A stretch of DNA of 64,000 nucleotides from the NCBI RefSeq assembly GCF_023701695.1, contig NZ_JAJOZC010000001.1, positions 5,145,894 to 5,209,893 of the forward strand. The letters are read 5' to 3'. Made by a program: the position numbers and the translations under genes. Below, piece after piece: positions 1 through 8,501 of this stretch. The DNA comes from Streptomyces sp. RKAG290. Lineage in GTDB: Bacteria; Actinomycetota; Actinomycetes; Streptomycetales; Streptomycetaceae. The stretch's first letter is position 1, and each line of letters begins with the position of its first letter. The notes beneath the pieces are model-generated. The model was given only the letters and a program-made list of their open reading frames with translations, had not been told where the DNA came from and made no database searches.

Positions 1-101
1 ATCTGCATGCGCGACTGCGGCCCTGCGGCGGGAATCTCCATGTGCCCCATGGTCCCCTCTCGCAGACCCTGCCCCGACCCGGCCGCCCCGGGGCCGCGGC
101 G

Positions 102-911
102 TCAGACGGTTTCGCGGGGCGCGTTCCCGTACGCGGTGTCCAGCCGCTTCATCAGGTCCTCGTCGACCGTGAACGGGGTGTCGTCGATCTGCCGGACCGG
201 CGCGATGCCCTGTGAGTTGGTGACGAAAGCCGACCGGAAGGCCCCCAGCCCGTCCAGCGTCACCGGGCGGCGCCGGGACGGCACCCCCGCCCCGGGCAGC
301 TCCTGCTCCAAGAGCGCCATGGTGATGCCGAGCAGGGCCGGAGCCTGTGGCCAGACGACCGAAGTGCCGTCCCAGAAACCGATGTTGGTGATGGAACCCT
401 CGGTCACCGAGCCGTCCGGCAGGGTCAGTACGGCGTCGTCGAAGCCCGCGCGGGCGGCGAGCATCCCGTAGTACGTCTGGCCGAACTCGCCGGGGCGCTT
501 GAGATGCGGCACGGTGCGGGCGTACGGGACGGACATCATGCTCTTCGGTTCGGTGGGCATCCGCGCCGGCCCGCGCACCGTGACCATGACGGTCGTGGCG
601 GTGCCGCCCGGCGGCAGGAACCCGTACACCCGCACCGAGGCGTCCACCACCCCCGCGCTCCGCAGCGCGTGCCGGATCAGCTCGCGCACCCGCCCACCCT
701 CCAGGGGGAGTTCGAACAGCTCCCGGTTCGCGGCGTCCAGCCGGCCGAGATGCAGCTCCAGGCCGCGTACCCCGCCCTCCCTGACCTGCATGGCGGTGAA
801 ATGGCCGTAGTTGAAGAAGGCCGCCGTCCGCAGATCGTCCTCGGTGGCCGGATGCCCGTCGAACTCGGCGTACGGGGTGGCTGCGGCTGCTGGAGTGGTC
901 ATGCCTTCCAC
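102..911 (-). CDS. Class IV PLP-dependent aminotransferase family protein
   Basis: This 269-residue protein has the fold-type IV PLP enzyme pattern of branched-chain aminotransferases and aminodeoxychorismate lyases. A lysine in HLKRPGE sits about 19 residues before AGFDDAVLTLPDGSVTEGS, the spacing of the catalytic PLP lysine to the family's G-x-D-x-A-L and E-G-S-x-x-N block. The TNIGFW stretch that follows matches the cofactor phosphate region. The substrate cannot be told from sequence: 4-amino-4-deoxychorismate and branched-chain or D-amino acids are all used in this family. The start may be the first ATG or a second ATG three codons in (902). The gene is divergent from the flavin reductase gene to its right. 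Confidence 0.85.
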   Translation of the reverse strand: MEGMTTPAAAATPYAEFDGHPATEDDLRTAAFFNYGHFTAMQVREGGVRGLELHLGRLDAANRELFELPLEGGRVRELIRHALRSAGVVDASVRVYGFLPPGGTATTVMVTVRGPARMPTEPKSMMSVPYARTVPHLKRPGEFGQTYYGMLAARAGFDDAVLTLPDGSVTEGSITNIGFWDGTSVVWPQAPALLGITMALLEQELPGAGVPSRRRPVTLDGLGAFRSAFVTNSQGIAPVRQIDDTPFTVDEDLMKRLDTAYGNAPRETV

Positions 912-990
912 CGTATGCCGACACGCGCGGCGGGCGGGCCGGGGATGCGGCGCTTGACCTCAACCATGGTTGACGTACGAGGCTCTTCCC

Positions 991-1614
991 ATGGACCTCA
1001 CCACAGCTGGAACCACAGCCACCCTCGCGCCCGCCACCGCCCCGCTGAAGGTCGCGGTCATTCTCGCCAGCAACCGCGAGGGCCGCTTCGCCCCCGTCGT
1101 CGCGGACTGGTTCCTCTCCCGCACCGACGGCGACCCCGCGGTCGTGACCGACCTGATCGACATCGCCGGTCTCGACCTGCCGACCGCCCTCTCCTACCGC
1201 CCCGGACCCGAGGAACAGGCCCGACTGGCCGAGGTGTCGGGCCGGCTGGCGGACGCCGACGCCTTCGTCGTCATCACTCCCGAGTACAACCACTCCTACC
1301 CGGCCCCGCTCAAGAACCTCATCGACTGGCACCGCGCCGAATGGCAGGCCAAACCCGTCGGCTTCGTCTCCTACGGCGGGGTCTCCGGCGGGCTGCGGGC
1401 GGTAGAGCACCTGCGGCAGGTCTTCGCCGAGCTGCACGTCGTAGGGGTCCGCGACACCGTCTCCTTCCACAACGCCGGTGCGCTGTTCGACGACGAGGGC
1501 AGGCACCTGGACCCGGCAGGCCCCGACGCCGCCGCGAAGACGATGCTCGACCAGCTGGTCTGGTGGGGCCGGGCGCTGCGGGACGCGAAGGACGTCCGGC
1601 CGTACGGCGGCTGA
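991..1614 (+). CDS. NADPH-dependent FMN reductase family protein
   Basis: This 207-residue flavodoxin-like protein is predicted to reduce FMN with NADPH. It shows the phosphate-binding loop ASNREGR near the N-terminus, the family hallmark TPEYNHSYPAPLKN, and SYGGVSGGLRAVEHLRQ. I chose the ATG at 991 because a GAGG lies about 7 bases upstream; a TTG at 970 has no such site. A clear paralogue is encoded at 47473-48054 inside the polyketide cluster, sharing these motifs and the C-terminal MLDQL block. This copy lies among housekeeping genes and is not obviously part of an operon with its neighbours. Confidence 0.88.
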   Translation: MDLTTAGTTATLAPATAPLKVAVILASNREGRFAPVVADWFLSRTDGDPAVVTDLIDIAGLDLPTALSYRPGPEEQARLAEVSGRLADADAFVVITPEYNHSYPAPLKNLIDWHRAEWQAKPVGFVSYGGVSGGLRAVEHLRQVFAELHVVGVRDTVSFHNAGALFDDEGRHLDPAGPDAAAKTMLDQLVWWGRALRDAKDVRPYGG

Positions 1615-1683
1615 CAGGGCGGCAGCGGGCCGGACGCCCGACAATGGGGGGCAGGACCGCTGCCGACTCCGAGGAGACCGAAG

Positions 1684-2022
1684 GTGACTTCGCCCGCATG
1701 GCTGACCGTGCTGACCACGACGGACAGCGAGGAGAAGGCCAAGCTGCTGGCCCAGGGGGCGGTGGAGGCGCGGCTCGCCGCCTGCGTCCAGATCTCCGCG
1801 CCCGTCACCTCGGTCTACCGGTGGCAGAACGCCATCGAGACCACCGAGGAGTGGCAGCTGCTGTTCAAGACGACGGCCGAGCGGTACCCCGAGCTGGAGG
1901 AACACCTCCAGGAGGCGCACGACTACGACACCCCGGAGATCATCGCGCTGCCGGTGGTACGGGGCAGCGCCCGCTACCTCGGCTGGGTCTCCGCGGAGAC
2001 CGCCCCGGTCACGTCGCCCTGA
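1684..2022 (+). CDS. cutA: Divalent-cation tolerance protein CutA
   Basis: The 112-residue product has the length and sequence of the CutA1 family, small trimeric ferredoxin-like proteins linked to copper and divalent-cation tolerance. Visible family blocks are ARLAACVQI, SVYRWQ and YDTPEIIALPV. The start is a GTG preceded by a GGAG-containing stretch. The last 49 bases overlap the 3' end of the convergent nitrate reductase gene, so the two stop codons lie inside each other's coding sequence. The biochemical role of CutA in actinobacteria is not settled. Confidence 0.92.
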   Translation: MTSPAWLTVLTTTDSEEKAKLLAQGAVEARLAACVQISAPVTSVYRWQNAIETTEEWQLLFKTTAERYPELEEHLQEAHDYDTPEIIALPVVRGSARYLGWVSAETAPVTSP

Positions 2023-4109
2023 GGCCCCGCGCCCTCCACCCGCACCGCGCACACCTTGAACTCCGGCATCCGCGACACCGGGTCCAGGGCCGGGTTGGTC
2101 AGGGTGTTGGCCCGGCCCTCACCCGCCCAGTGGAACGGCATGAACACCGTGTCCTGACGGATCGCCACGGTGATCCGGGCAGGCGCCACCGCCCTCCCGC
2201 GCCGTGAGATGACGGCGACCGGATCACCCTCGGCCACCCCGATCCGCTCGGCGAGCCGCGGATGCAGCTCCAGGTACGGACCCGGGGCGGCGGCGTTCAG
2301 CTCCGCCACCCGGCGGGTCTGCGCCCCCGACTGGTACTGGGAGACGACCCGCCCGGTGGTCAGCACCACCGGATACTCCGCGTCCGTCTCCTCGGCGGCC
2401 GGGCGGTGCGTCACGGGGACGAACCGGGCCCGCCCGTCGTCCGTGGCGAACCGGTCCAGGAACAGCCGCGGCGTACCGGCGTGCGCCGTGTCCGGGCACG
2501 GCCAGAACACCCCGTCCTCGGCCACGATCCGCTCGTACGTGATGCCCGCGTAGTCCGCCGGACCGCCCGCCGAGGCCCGCCGCAGCTCGTCGAAGACCTC
2601 CTCGGGGTCGGCCGGGAAACCCTTCCCGTGCCCGAGGAGTGCGGCCAGCCCGTGCAGCACCTCAAGATCGCTCCGCACCCCCGGCGGCGCACCGACCGCC
2701 CGCTGCCGCAACAGCACCCGCCCCTCCAGGCTGGTGGTGGTGCCGGTCTCCTCCGCCCACTGCGTCACCGGCAGCACGACATCTGCCAGCGCGGCCGTCT
2801 CCGACAGCACCACGTCGGCGACCGCGAGGAAGTCCAGCGACCGCAGCCGCTCCTCCACATGCCCGGCGTGCGGCGCGGACACCACCGGGTTGGAACCCAT
2901 CACCAGCAGCGCCCGCACCTCGGTGCCGAGCGCGTCCAGCAGCTCGTACGCGCTGCGCCCCGGGCCCGGCAGCGCGGCCGGGTCGACGCCCCACACCCCC
3001 GCGACATGGCGGCGGGCCGCCGGATCGGTGAGCTTGCGGTAGCCGGGCAACTGGTCGGCCTTCTGGCCGTGTTCACGACCGCCCTGGCCGTTGCCCTGGC
3101 CGGTCAGGCAGCCGTAGCCGGACAGCGGCCGGCCCGCCCGCCCGGTGGCCAGCGCGAAGTTGATCCAGGCGCCGACCGTGTCCGTGCCCTTCGACTGCTG
3201 CTCGGGTCCGCGCGCCGTCAGCACCATCCCGCTCTCCGCGGCGCAGAACATCTCCACGGCCGCACGCAGCTGCGGCACCGGAACACCGGTCAGCCGCTCC
3301 ACCAGCTCCGGCCAGTGGGCCATCACCCCGGCCCTGGCCCCGGCCCAGCCGCTGGTGCGCTCCCGTACGAACTCCTCGTCCACCCGCCCCTGCGACACCA
3401 CCAGATGCAGCATCCCGAGCGCCAGCGCCAGATCGGTGCCGGGCCTGGGGGCCAGATGGAGGTCGGCCTGCTCGGCGGTCCTGGTGCGGCGCGGGTCGAT
3501 GACGATCAGCCGGCCGCCGTTCTCGCGCAGCTCGGTCAGATAGCGCAGCGCGGGCGGCATCGTCTCCGCGAGGTTCGATCCGACCAGGATCACGCAGCCG
3601 GTGCGGGGGATGTCCTCCAGCGGGAACGGCAGCCCGCGGTCGAGGCCGAAGGCCCGCTGGTGTGCGGCGGCCGCCGACGACATGCAGAACCGCCCGTTGT
3701 AGTCGATCTGCGAGGTCGCGAGCACCACCCGGGCGAACTTCCCCAGCGCGTACGCCTTCTCGTTGGTCAGCCCACCGCCCCCGAACACCCCCACGGCATC
3801 GGCCCCGTACGCCGCCCGCGTCCCCCGCAGCCCCGCCGCGATCCGCCCCAGCGCCTCGTCCCATCCGGCCGGCTCCAGCTCCCCGCTCGCCGCGCTGCGG
3901 ACCAGCGGCCCGGTCAGCCGCACCGCCGAGGAGAGCACGGCGGGCGCGGTCCGGCCCTTGCCGCAGAGCGCGCCCCGGTTCACCGGGAAGTCGGTGCGTT
4001 CCTCCACCTCGACCACCGCGCCACCGGCCACCGGGCGCAGGTTCATCCCGCACTGCAGCGCGCAGTACGGGCAGTGGGTCGCGGTGGCGGCAGTCTCGGT
4101 GCTGGTCAT
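1974..4109 (-). CDS. nasA: Molybdopterin oxidoreductase, probable assimilatory nitrate reductase
   Basis: This 711-residue enzyme belongs to the DMSO-reductase family of molybdenum enzymes. The N-terminus carries the cysteine pattern of a [4Fe-4S] cluster (CPYCALQC, then LCGKG about 30 residues on). A long molybdopterin-binding domain follows, then a C-terminal dinucleotide-binding domain with LTTGRVVSQYQSG. There is no signal peptide, which fits a cytoplasmic assimilatory enzyme rather than a periplasmic one. Size and domains match catalytic subunits of assimilatory nitrate reductases; formate dehydrogenase alpha-like proteins are the main alternative. A GlnR-like site immediately upstream (4121-4158) supports the nitrogen-assimilation role. 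The 3' end overlaps cutA convergently. Confidence 0.8.
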   Translation of the reverse strand: MTSTETAATATHCPYCALQCGMNLRPVAGGAVVEVEERTDFPVNRGALCGKGRTAPAVLSSAVRLTGPLVRSAASGELEPAGWDEALGRIAAGLRGTRAAYGADAVGVFGGGGLTNEKAYALGKFARVVLATSQIDYNGRFCMSSAAAAHQRAFGLDRGLPFPLEDIPRTGCVILVGSNLAETMPPALRYLTELRENGGRLIVIDPRRTRTAEQADLHLAPRPGTDLALALGMLHLVVSQGRVDEEFVRERTSGWAGARAGVMAHWPELVERLTGVPVPQLRAAVEMFCAAESGMVLTARGPEQQSKGTDTVGAWINFALATGRAGRPLSGYGCLTGQGNGQGGREHGQKADQLPGYRKLTDPAARRHVAGVWGVDPAALPGPGRSAYELLDALGTEVRALLVMGSNPVVSAPHAGHVEERLRSLDFLAVADVVLSETAALADVVLPVTQWAEETGTTTSLEGRVLLRQRAVGAPPGVRSDLEVLHGLAALLGHGKGFPADPEEVFDELRRASAGGPADYAGITYERIVAEDGVFWPCPDTAHAGTPRLFLDRFATDDGRARFVPVTHRPAAEETDAEYPVVLTTGRVVSQYQSGAQTRRVAELNAAAPGPYLELHPRLAERIGVAEGDPVAVISRRGRAVAPARITVAIRQDTVFMPFHWAGEGRANTLTNPALDPVSRMPEFKVCAVRVEGAGPQGDVTGAVSAETQPR

Positions 4110-4120
4110 CCCCTCAGCCT

Positions 4121-4158
4121 GCGAGCCGGGTGTTACACGGGCGCCCGCTCCGGGTTAC
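4121..4158 (-). promoter_or_regulatory. Putative GlnR box upstream of the nitrate reductase gene
   Basis: On the minus strand, two GTAAC elements (4154-4158 and 4132-4136) are exactly 22 bases apart. This matches the a-site spacing of the Streptomyces GlnR box (gTnAC-n6-GaAAC repeated). The intervening b-sites are poor, keeping only the final C. The site lies 23 to 49 bases before the nitrate reductase start codon. GlnR is the known global nitrogen regulator in Streptomyces; its action here is inferred. Confidence 0.5.
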
Positions 4159-4215
4159 GCCCCCGGTACACGCACCTCAGCCCGCCCGGCGGCCGGCGGT
4201 GAGGTGCACCGGATC

Positions 4216-4950
4216 TCACCGGGCATCCGCCGCCAGGGCCCTCTCGACCCCGGGCTCCCGGGGCCCCAGGAAGTGCGGGTCCGGCTCGAACAGGGCGTCC
4301 AGCGCCGCCTTCCCCGCCGCGAACACCTCCCGCGTCCCGCCGTAGTACCAGGTCACATCGTGTACGGCTTCGACCCCGACGCCGTACGCGTCGATCCCCG
4401 CCGCCCGGCACAGCGCGATGGCCCGCCGGACATGGAACCCCTGGGTCACCAGCACCGCACGGTCCACCCCGAAGATCTTCTTGGCCCGCACGCACGAGTC
4501 CCAGGTGTCGAAGCCCGCGTAGTCGCTGACGATCCTGCTGTCCGGCACCCCGTGCGCGACCAGGAACCTGCGCATCGCGTCCGGCTCGTCGTACTCCACC
4601 CGGCTGTTGTCGCCGGTCACCAGCACGACCTTCACCTTCTTGTCCCGGTACAGCCCGGCGGCGGTCCGCAGCCGGTTCGCGAGATACGGCGACGGCTTCC
4701 CGTCCCACAGGCCCGCCCCGAACACCACGGCGACCTGCTGCGCGGGCGCGTCCGCCGCCGTCCTGACCCGGGCGTCGGCGACCGAGTGCATCCAGGTGGC
4801 TGGTGCCAGGCCCAGCACACAGGCGGCCATCACCCCCTGCACGGCCCGGCGCCGCCCCCGCCGGGTCCGCGGCAGCCTGGGCCGCAGCCGGGCGGCCGCC
4901 CTCCTCAGCCGGGCCCCGCCCGCCCCCGCTCCCCATCGCCCCACCCGCAT
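4216..4950 (-). CDS. DUF218 / SanA-YdcF family membrane-anchored protein
   Basis: The product (244 residues from the chosen ATG) has a basic, arginine-rich N-terminus and one hydrophobic segment around VMAACVLGLA, then an exported domain of the SanA/YdcF type. Family features include VVFGAGLWDGKPSPYLANR, VLVTGDNS and VTQGFHVRRA. Such proteins are implicated in envelope integrity in enterobacteria, but the reaction is unknown. I chose the ATG at 4950 because an AAGGGAAC stretch precedes it; the longer reading from 5046 would run almost into the divergent HAD gene. It is co-directional with, and 106 bases upstream of, the nitrate reductase gene. Confidence 0.8.
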   Translation of the reverse strand: MRVGRWGAGAGGARLRRAAARLRPRLPRTRRGRRRAVQGVMAACVLGLAPATWMHSVADARVRTAADAPAQQVAVVFGAGLWDGKPSPYLANRLRTAAGLYRDKKVKVVLVTGDNSRVEYDEPDAMRRFLVAHGVPDSRIVSDYAGFDTWDSCVRAKKIFGVDRAVLVTQGFHVRRAIALCRAAGIDAYGVGVEAVHDVTWYYGGTREVFAAGKAALDALFEPDPHFLGPREPGVERALAADAR

Positions 4951-5052
4951 AGAAGCCCCCGTTCCCTTCCGTCCCGTGCCGGCCGTCCCGTATGACTTGA
5001 CGTCCGGACGGCGAGAAGGGTTCTCCCGGACGGCCGTCGGTAGCATCGGCCG

Positions 5053-5886
5053 ATGCTGCTCCCACGGCTGATCGCCTCAGATCTCGACGGCACCCTGCTG
5101 CGCAACGACGGCACACTCTCGCCCCGCACCCTGCGCGCGCTGCGCACGGCCGAGGGCGCCGGAGCGGAGATCGTCATCGTCACGGCCCGCCCGCCCCGGT
5201 TCGTCGACCGGCTCGCGGAGGCCACCGGCCTGGTGGGCACGGCGGTGTGCAGCAACGGCGCGCTCGTGTACGACATCGCCACGCGCACCGTCGTCTCCTC
5301 CCGCGTCCTGCCCCTGACCACCGCCCAGCGGGTGGCCACGGCACTCGGCGCCGCCGTCCCCGAGGTGGGCTTCGCCCTGGAGACCGGCAACCAGGTGCTG
5401 TACGAGCCGGCCTACCGGCTGCGCCTGTCCGAGGACGTCGGCGCCGAACTGCCCGTACCCACCCTCGCCGACCTCTGGCTGACCGAGGCCCCCGTCACCA
5501 AGCTGCTCGTCTGGTCGGACCGGCTCGACGCGGACACCCTGCTGGCCGCGGCCAGGCAGGGCGCGGGCGACGAGGTGCAGCTCACGCACTCGGGCGGGCG
5601 CGGGCTGCTGGAGATCAGCGCGCCCGGCGTCACCAAGGCCGGCACCCTGTCGATGCTGTGCGCGGGCCGGGGCATCGACGCCGCCGAGGTCATCGCCTTC
5701 GGGGACATGCCCAACGACCTGTCCGTACTCGGCTGGGCCGGCACCGGCTACGCCATGGCCAACGCCCACCCGGCCGTGCTGGCCGCCGTGCCGACGCACA
5801 CCCTCAGCAACGAGGAGGACGGGGTCGCCGAGGTCATCGAGCGGCTGTTCGCCGGCGCGGAACGGACCGGGTCCGCGGTCGCCTGA
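5053..5886 (+). CDS. HAD-superfamily (Cof-type, class IIB) phosphatase
   Basis: The 277-residue protein has the nucleophile motif DLDGTLLRND near its start (first Asp predicted to be phosphorylated) and the late acidic motif FGDMPNDLSVLG. A large cap domain between them defines the Cof/YbiV class of sugar-phosphate or nucleotide-phosphate phosphatases. The conserved lysine in TKAGTL lies in the expected place before the acidic motif. The substrate cannot be predicted. It is divergent from the DUF218 gene and ends about 90 bases before the chelatase gene. Confidence 0.88.
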   Translation: MLLPRLIASDLDGTLLRNDGTLSPRTLRALRTAEGAGAEIVIVTARPPRFVDRLAEATGLVGTAVCSNGALVYDIATRTVVSSRVLPLTTAQRVATALGAAVPEVGFALETGNQVLYEPAYRLRLSEDVGAELPVPTLADLWLTEAPVTKLLVWSDRLDADTLLAAARQGAGDEVQLTHSGGRGLLEISAPGVTKAGTLSMLCAGRGIDAAEVIAFGDMPNDLSVLGWAGTGYAMANAHPAVLAAVPTHTLSNEEDGVAEVIERLFAGAERTGSAVA

Positions 5887-5975
5887 CAGTGCGCCCCGAC
5901 GCCCGGTGAGGCCGCGGTAAACACCCGTGACCGGGACGCAACGACGCGGCAACCTGCGCCCGGCACCATCGGTCC

Positions 5976-6917
5976 ATGACGGAGCCGGCACCGGAACACA
6001 CCCAGGAGTCCCTGCCCCTCGACAGCACGGCGCAACTGCTGACCAGCATCACCGCACAGCTCGGCAACCAGCTCAGCCTCGTCTCCCTGAACGGAACCCG
6101 ACGGCCCATGCACCGCACCCGGCACCAGCCCGCACAGGGCAACGTGAGCCCCCTGACACCCGCCGCCCCCGCCCTGGTCGCCGTCGCGCACGGCAGCCGG
6201 GACCCGCGGGCGCTGCGCACGGTCACGGAACTCCTGGGCCGGGTGCGGGAGCTGCGGCCGGGCCTCGACGTCCGGCTCGGACACATCGAGCTGAACGAAC
6301 CCCTCCTCCCCGACACCCTGGACGCGCTGGGCGACGGCGAGGCGGTCCTGGTGCCGCTGCTGCTGGGCCGCGGCTACCACGTCAAACAGGACATCCCGCA
6401 GGCCGTCGCCGGCGCCCCCGCCCTGCGCACCCGGACCGCCGCCCCGCTCGGCCCGCACCCGTTGCTGGTCGAGGCGCTGCACGGGCGGCTCGCCGAGGCG
6501 GGCTGGCAGCCCGCGGACGACGGCAACCGCAACAGCGCCGTGGTCCTCGCCGCCGCCGGTTCGCGCGACCCCGAGTCCGCCGCCGACACCCGCCGCACCG
6601 CGCAGCTGCTCAGCGAACGGCTCGGCGGGGTGCCCGTCGTGCCCGCGTACGCCTCCGCGGCGACGCCCACCGTGCCGGCCGCCCTGCGCGCCCTGGCCGC
6701 ACGGGGCCGCCGACGGGTCGCCGTCGCCTCGTACTTCACCGCCCCCGGACGCTTCGCCTCGGCCGCGGCCGAGGCCGCGCCGTGGATCGCCGCCGCCCCG
6801 CTCGGCGCCCACCCGGCGATGGCACGGCTGCTGCTGCACCGCTACGACCAGGCACGGGCGACCGGTCCGGCCGTACACGAAACTCTGATGAACACACATT
6901 TCCTGGCGTCCGCCTGA
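5976..6917 (+). CDS. Sirohydrochlorin chelatase (CbiX-like) family protein
   Basis: This 313-residue protein contains two CbiX-like halves after a roughly 60-residue low-complexity leader. The first begins ALVAVAHGSRDPRAL and keeps the chelatase histidine; the second begins VVLAAAGSRDPESAADT, where the matching histidine is alanine. The family inserts Fe2+ (siroheme) or Co2+ (cobalamin) into sirohydrochlorin. Siroheme is the cofactor of nitrite and sulfite reductases, so the nearby nitrate reductase is a sensible partner, although the genes are not in one operon. It lies 35 bases upstream of dgt. Confidence 0.78.
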   Translation: MTEPAPEHTQESLPLDSTAQLLTSITAQLGNQLSLVSLNGTRRPMHRTRHQPAQGNVSPLTPAAPALVAVAHGSRDPRALRTVTELLGRVRELRPGLDVRLGHIELNEPLLPDTLDALGDGEAVLVPLLLGRGYHVKQDIPQAVAGAPALRTRTAAPLGPHPLLVEALHGRLAEAGWQPADDGNRNSAVVLAAAGSRDPESAADTRRTAQLLSERLGGVPVVPAYASAATPTVPAALRALAARGRRRVAVASYFTAPGRFASAAAEAAPWIAAAPLGAHPAMARLLLHRYDQARATGPAVHETLMNTHFLASA

Positions 6918-6952
6918 GCCCGCATGTCAGCCCGGCCGTTTAATGTCGACCC

Positions 6953-8272
6953 ATGGACGGCACGCACGACACGCACGGCCCGCAGGAATCAGACATGGCA
7001 CCCTACGGCGCCGCCGACGCCGAGCGCTGGGACACCGAGTCGGACAAACGACCGGGCCGCACCGCTTTCCAGCGGGACCGCGCCCGGGTGCTGCACTCCG
7101 CCGCGCTGCGCCGGCTCGCCGGGAAGACCCAGGTGGTCACCCCCGGCACCCGCAGCTACGCCTGGGACGCCAGCCCGCGGACCCGGCTCACCCACTCGCT
7201 GGAATGCGCCCAGGTCGGCCGCGAGCTCGGCGCCGCGCTCGGCTGCGACCCGGACCTGGTCGAGACGGCCTGCCTCTCGCACGACATGGGCCACCCGCCC
7301 TTCGGCCACAACGGCGAGCAGGCACTCAACGACTTCGCCTCCGACTGCGGCGGGTTCGAGGGCAACGCCCAGTCGCTGCGCCTGCTGACCCGGCTCGAAC
7401 CGAAGCGGTTCGTGCCCGACACCCGTACCGGTGAACTGGTCAGCGTCGGACTCAACCTGACCCGTGCCGCCCTCGACGCCGCCACCAAGTACCCCTGGCC
7501 CCGGGGCGGGCACCCCACCGACCCCGGCTCACCGAAATTCGGGGTGTACGAGGACGACGTGCCGGTCTTCGACTGGTTCCGCAAGGGTGCCCCGCAGGAC
7601 CGCAAGTGCTTCGAGGCCCAGGTGATGGACTGGTCCGACGACGTGGCGTACTCCGTCCACGACTTCGAGGACGGGCTGCACGCCGGGCACATCGACCCCA
7701 ACTGCCTGGACGCCGAGCCGGAGCGGCAGGAGATCTGGGCGGTCGCGATCGGACGGTACGTCCCGGCGGACACCGACCCGCAGGAGCTGTCCGAGGCTCT
7801 GGACCGGCTCATCGGCCAGGACTGGTGGCCGCACGGCTACGACGGTTCGGCCGTCGCCCAGGCCCGGCTGAAGGACGCCACCAGCCAGCTGATCGGCCGG
7901 TTCTGCCTCGCCGCCGAGAGCAGCACCCGCCACGCGTACGGCACCGGCCGCCTCGGCAGGTACGGGGCCGAGCTCGTCGTACCCCGCGAGGCGCACCACG
8001 AGTGCGCGGTGCTCAAGGCGGTCGCCGACCGCTACGTCATGCAGCGCGCCGAGCAGGAGGCGATCCGCGCCGACCAGCGGATCATCATCGCCGAACTGGC
8101 CGCCGCGCTGACCGCCCGCGCGCCGGAAGGACTGGAGCCGCAGTTGCGGGCGCTGTACGAGGCGGCCCCCGACGACCGCTCCCGCAAGCGCGTCCTGGTC
8201 GACCAGATCGCGGCGCTGACCGACGCGTCGGCCCGCACCCTGCACCACTCGCTCACCGCGTCCGGCCGATGA
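6953..8272 (+). CDS. dgt: Deoxyguanosinetriphosphate triphosphohydrolase-like protein
   Basis: The 439-residue product is an HD-domain dNTPase that would cleave dGTP or other dNTPs to the nucleoside and triphosphate. The metal-binding motifs are plain: RLTHSLEC, then LSHDMGHPPFGHNGE about 50 residues later, and DWSDDVAYSVHD further on. Length matches actinobacterial Dgt-like proteins. An internal ATG (MAPYGAADAE) twelve codons or so downstream is a possible alternative start. It sits in the order chelatase-dgt-ferredoxin reductase-dnaG on one strand and ends before a strong hairpin. Confidence 0.92.
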   Translation: MDGTHDTHGPQESDMAPYGAADAERWDTESDKRPGRTAFQRDRARVLHSAALRRLAGKTQVVTPGTRSYAWDASPRTRLTHSLECAQVGRELGAALGCDPDLVETACLSHDMGHPPFGHNGEQALNDFASDCGGFEGNAQSLRLLTRLEPKRFVPDTRTGELVSVGLNLTRAALDAATKYPWPRGGHPTDPGSPKFGVYEDDVPVFDWFRKGAPQDRKCFEAQVMDWSDDVAYSVHDFEDGLHAGHIDPNCLDAEPERQEIWAVAIGRYVPADTDPQELSEALDRLIGQDWWPHGYDGSAVAQARLKDATSQLIGRFCLAAESSTRHAYGTGRLGRYGAELVVPREAHHECAVLKAVADRYVMQRAEQEAIRADQRIIIAELAAALTARAPEGLEPQLRALYEAAPDDRSRKRVLVDQIAALTDASARTLHHSLTASGR

Positions 8273-8404
8273 ACCCCTCCCGGACCCCTCCCGCGCGGCC
8301 CGGCGGGCGAAGACGGTCCCGGCCGGCACCGGTCCCGGCCCCCTCACCGCCCCACTCGTGGGCCGTCCTGCCGGCACCGGCCGGCGGACCGGCCCACGAC
8401 CACT

Positions 8405-8430
8405 GGGTGTGACCTGATCGGGTCACACCC
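8405..8430 (+). terminator. Rho-independent-type hairpin after dgt
   Basis: A perfect 10-base inverted repeat (8405-8414 with 8421-8430, six-base loop) is followed by CCTTT. It lies in the 229-base gap between dgt and the next gene and most likely ends dgt transcription. Confidence 0.7.
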
Positions 8431-8501
8431 CCTTTCGCCATCACGCTGCGTGCGGGACGCTCGCAGTTGGCGCCGCGCAGCAAGCACCGAGGAGGCATCA
8501 A

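Noticed and set aside
504..2207. 567-codon plus-strand frame covering the FMN reductase and cutA genes.
   Set aside because: Arg/Pro/His-rich shadow in another frame of two well-supported genes.
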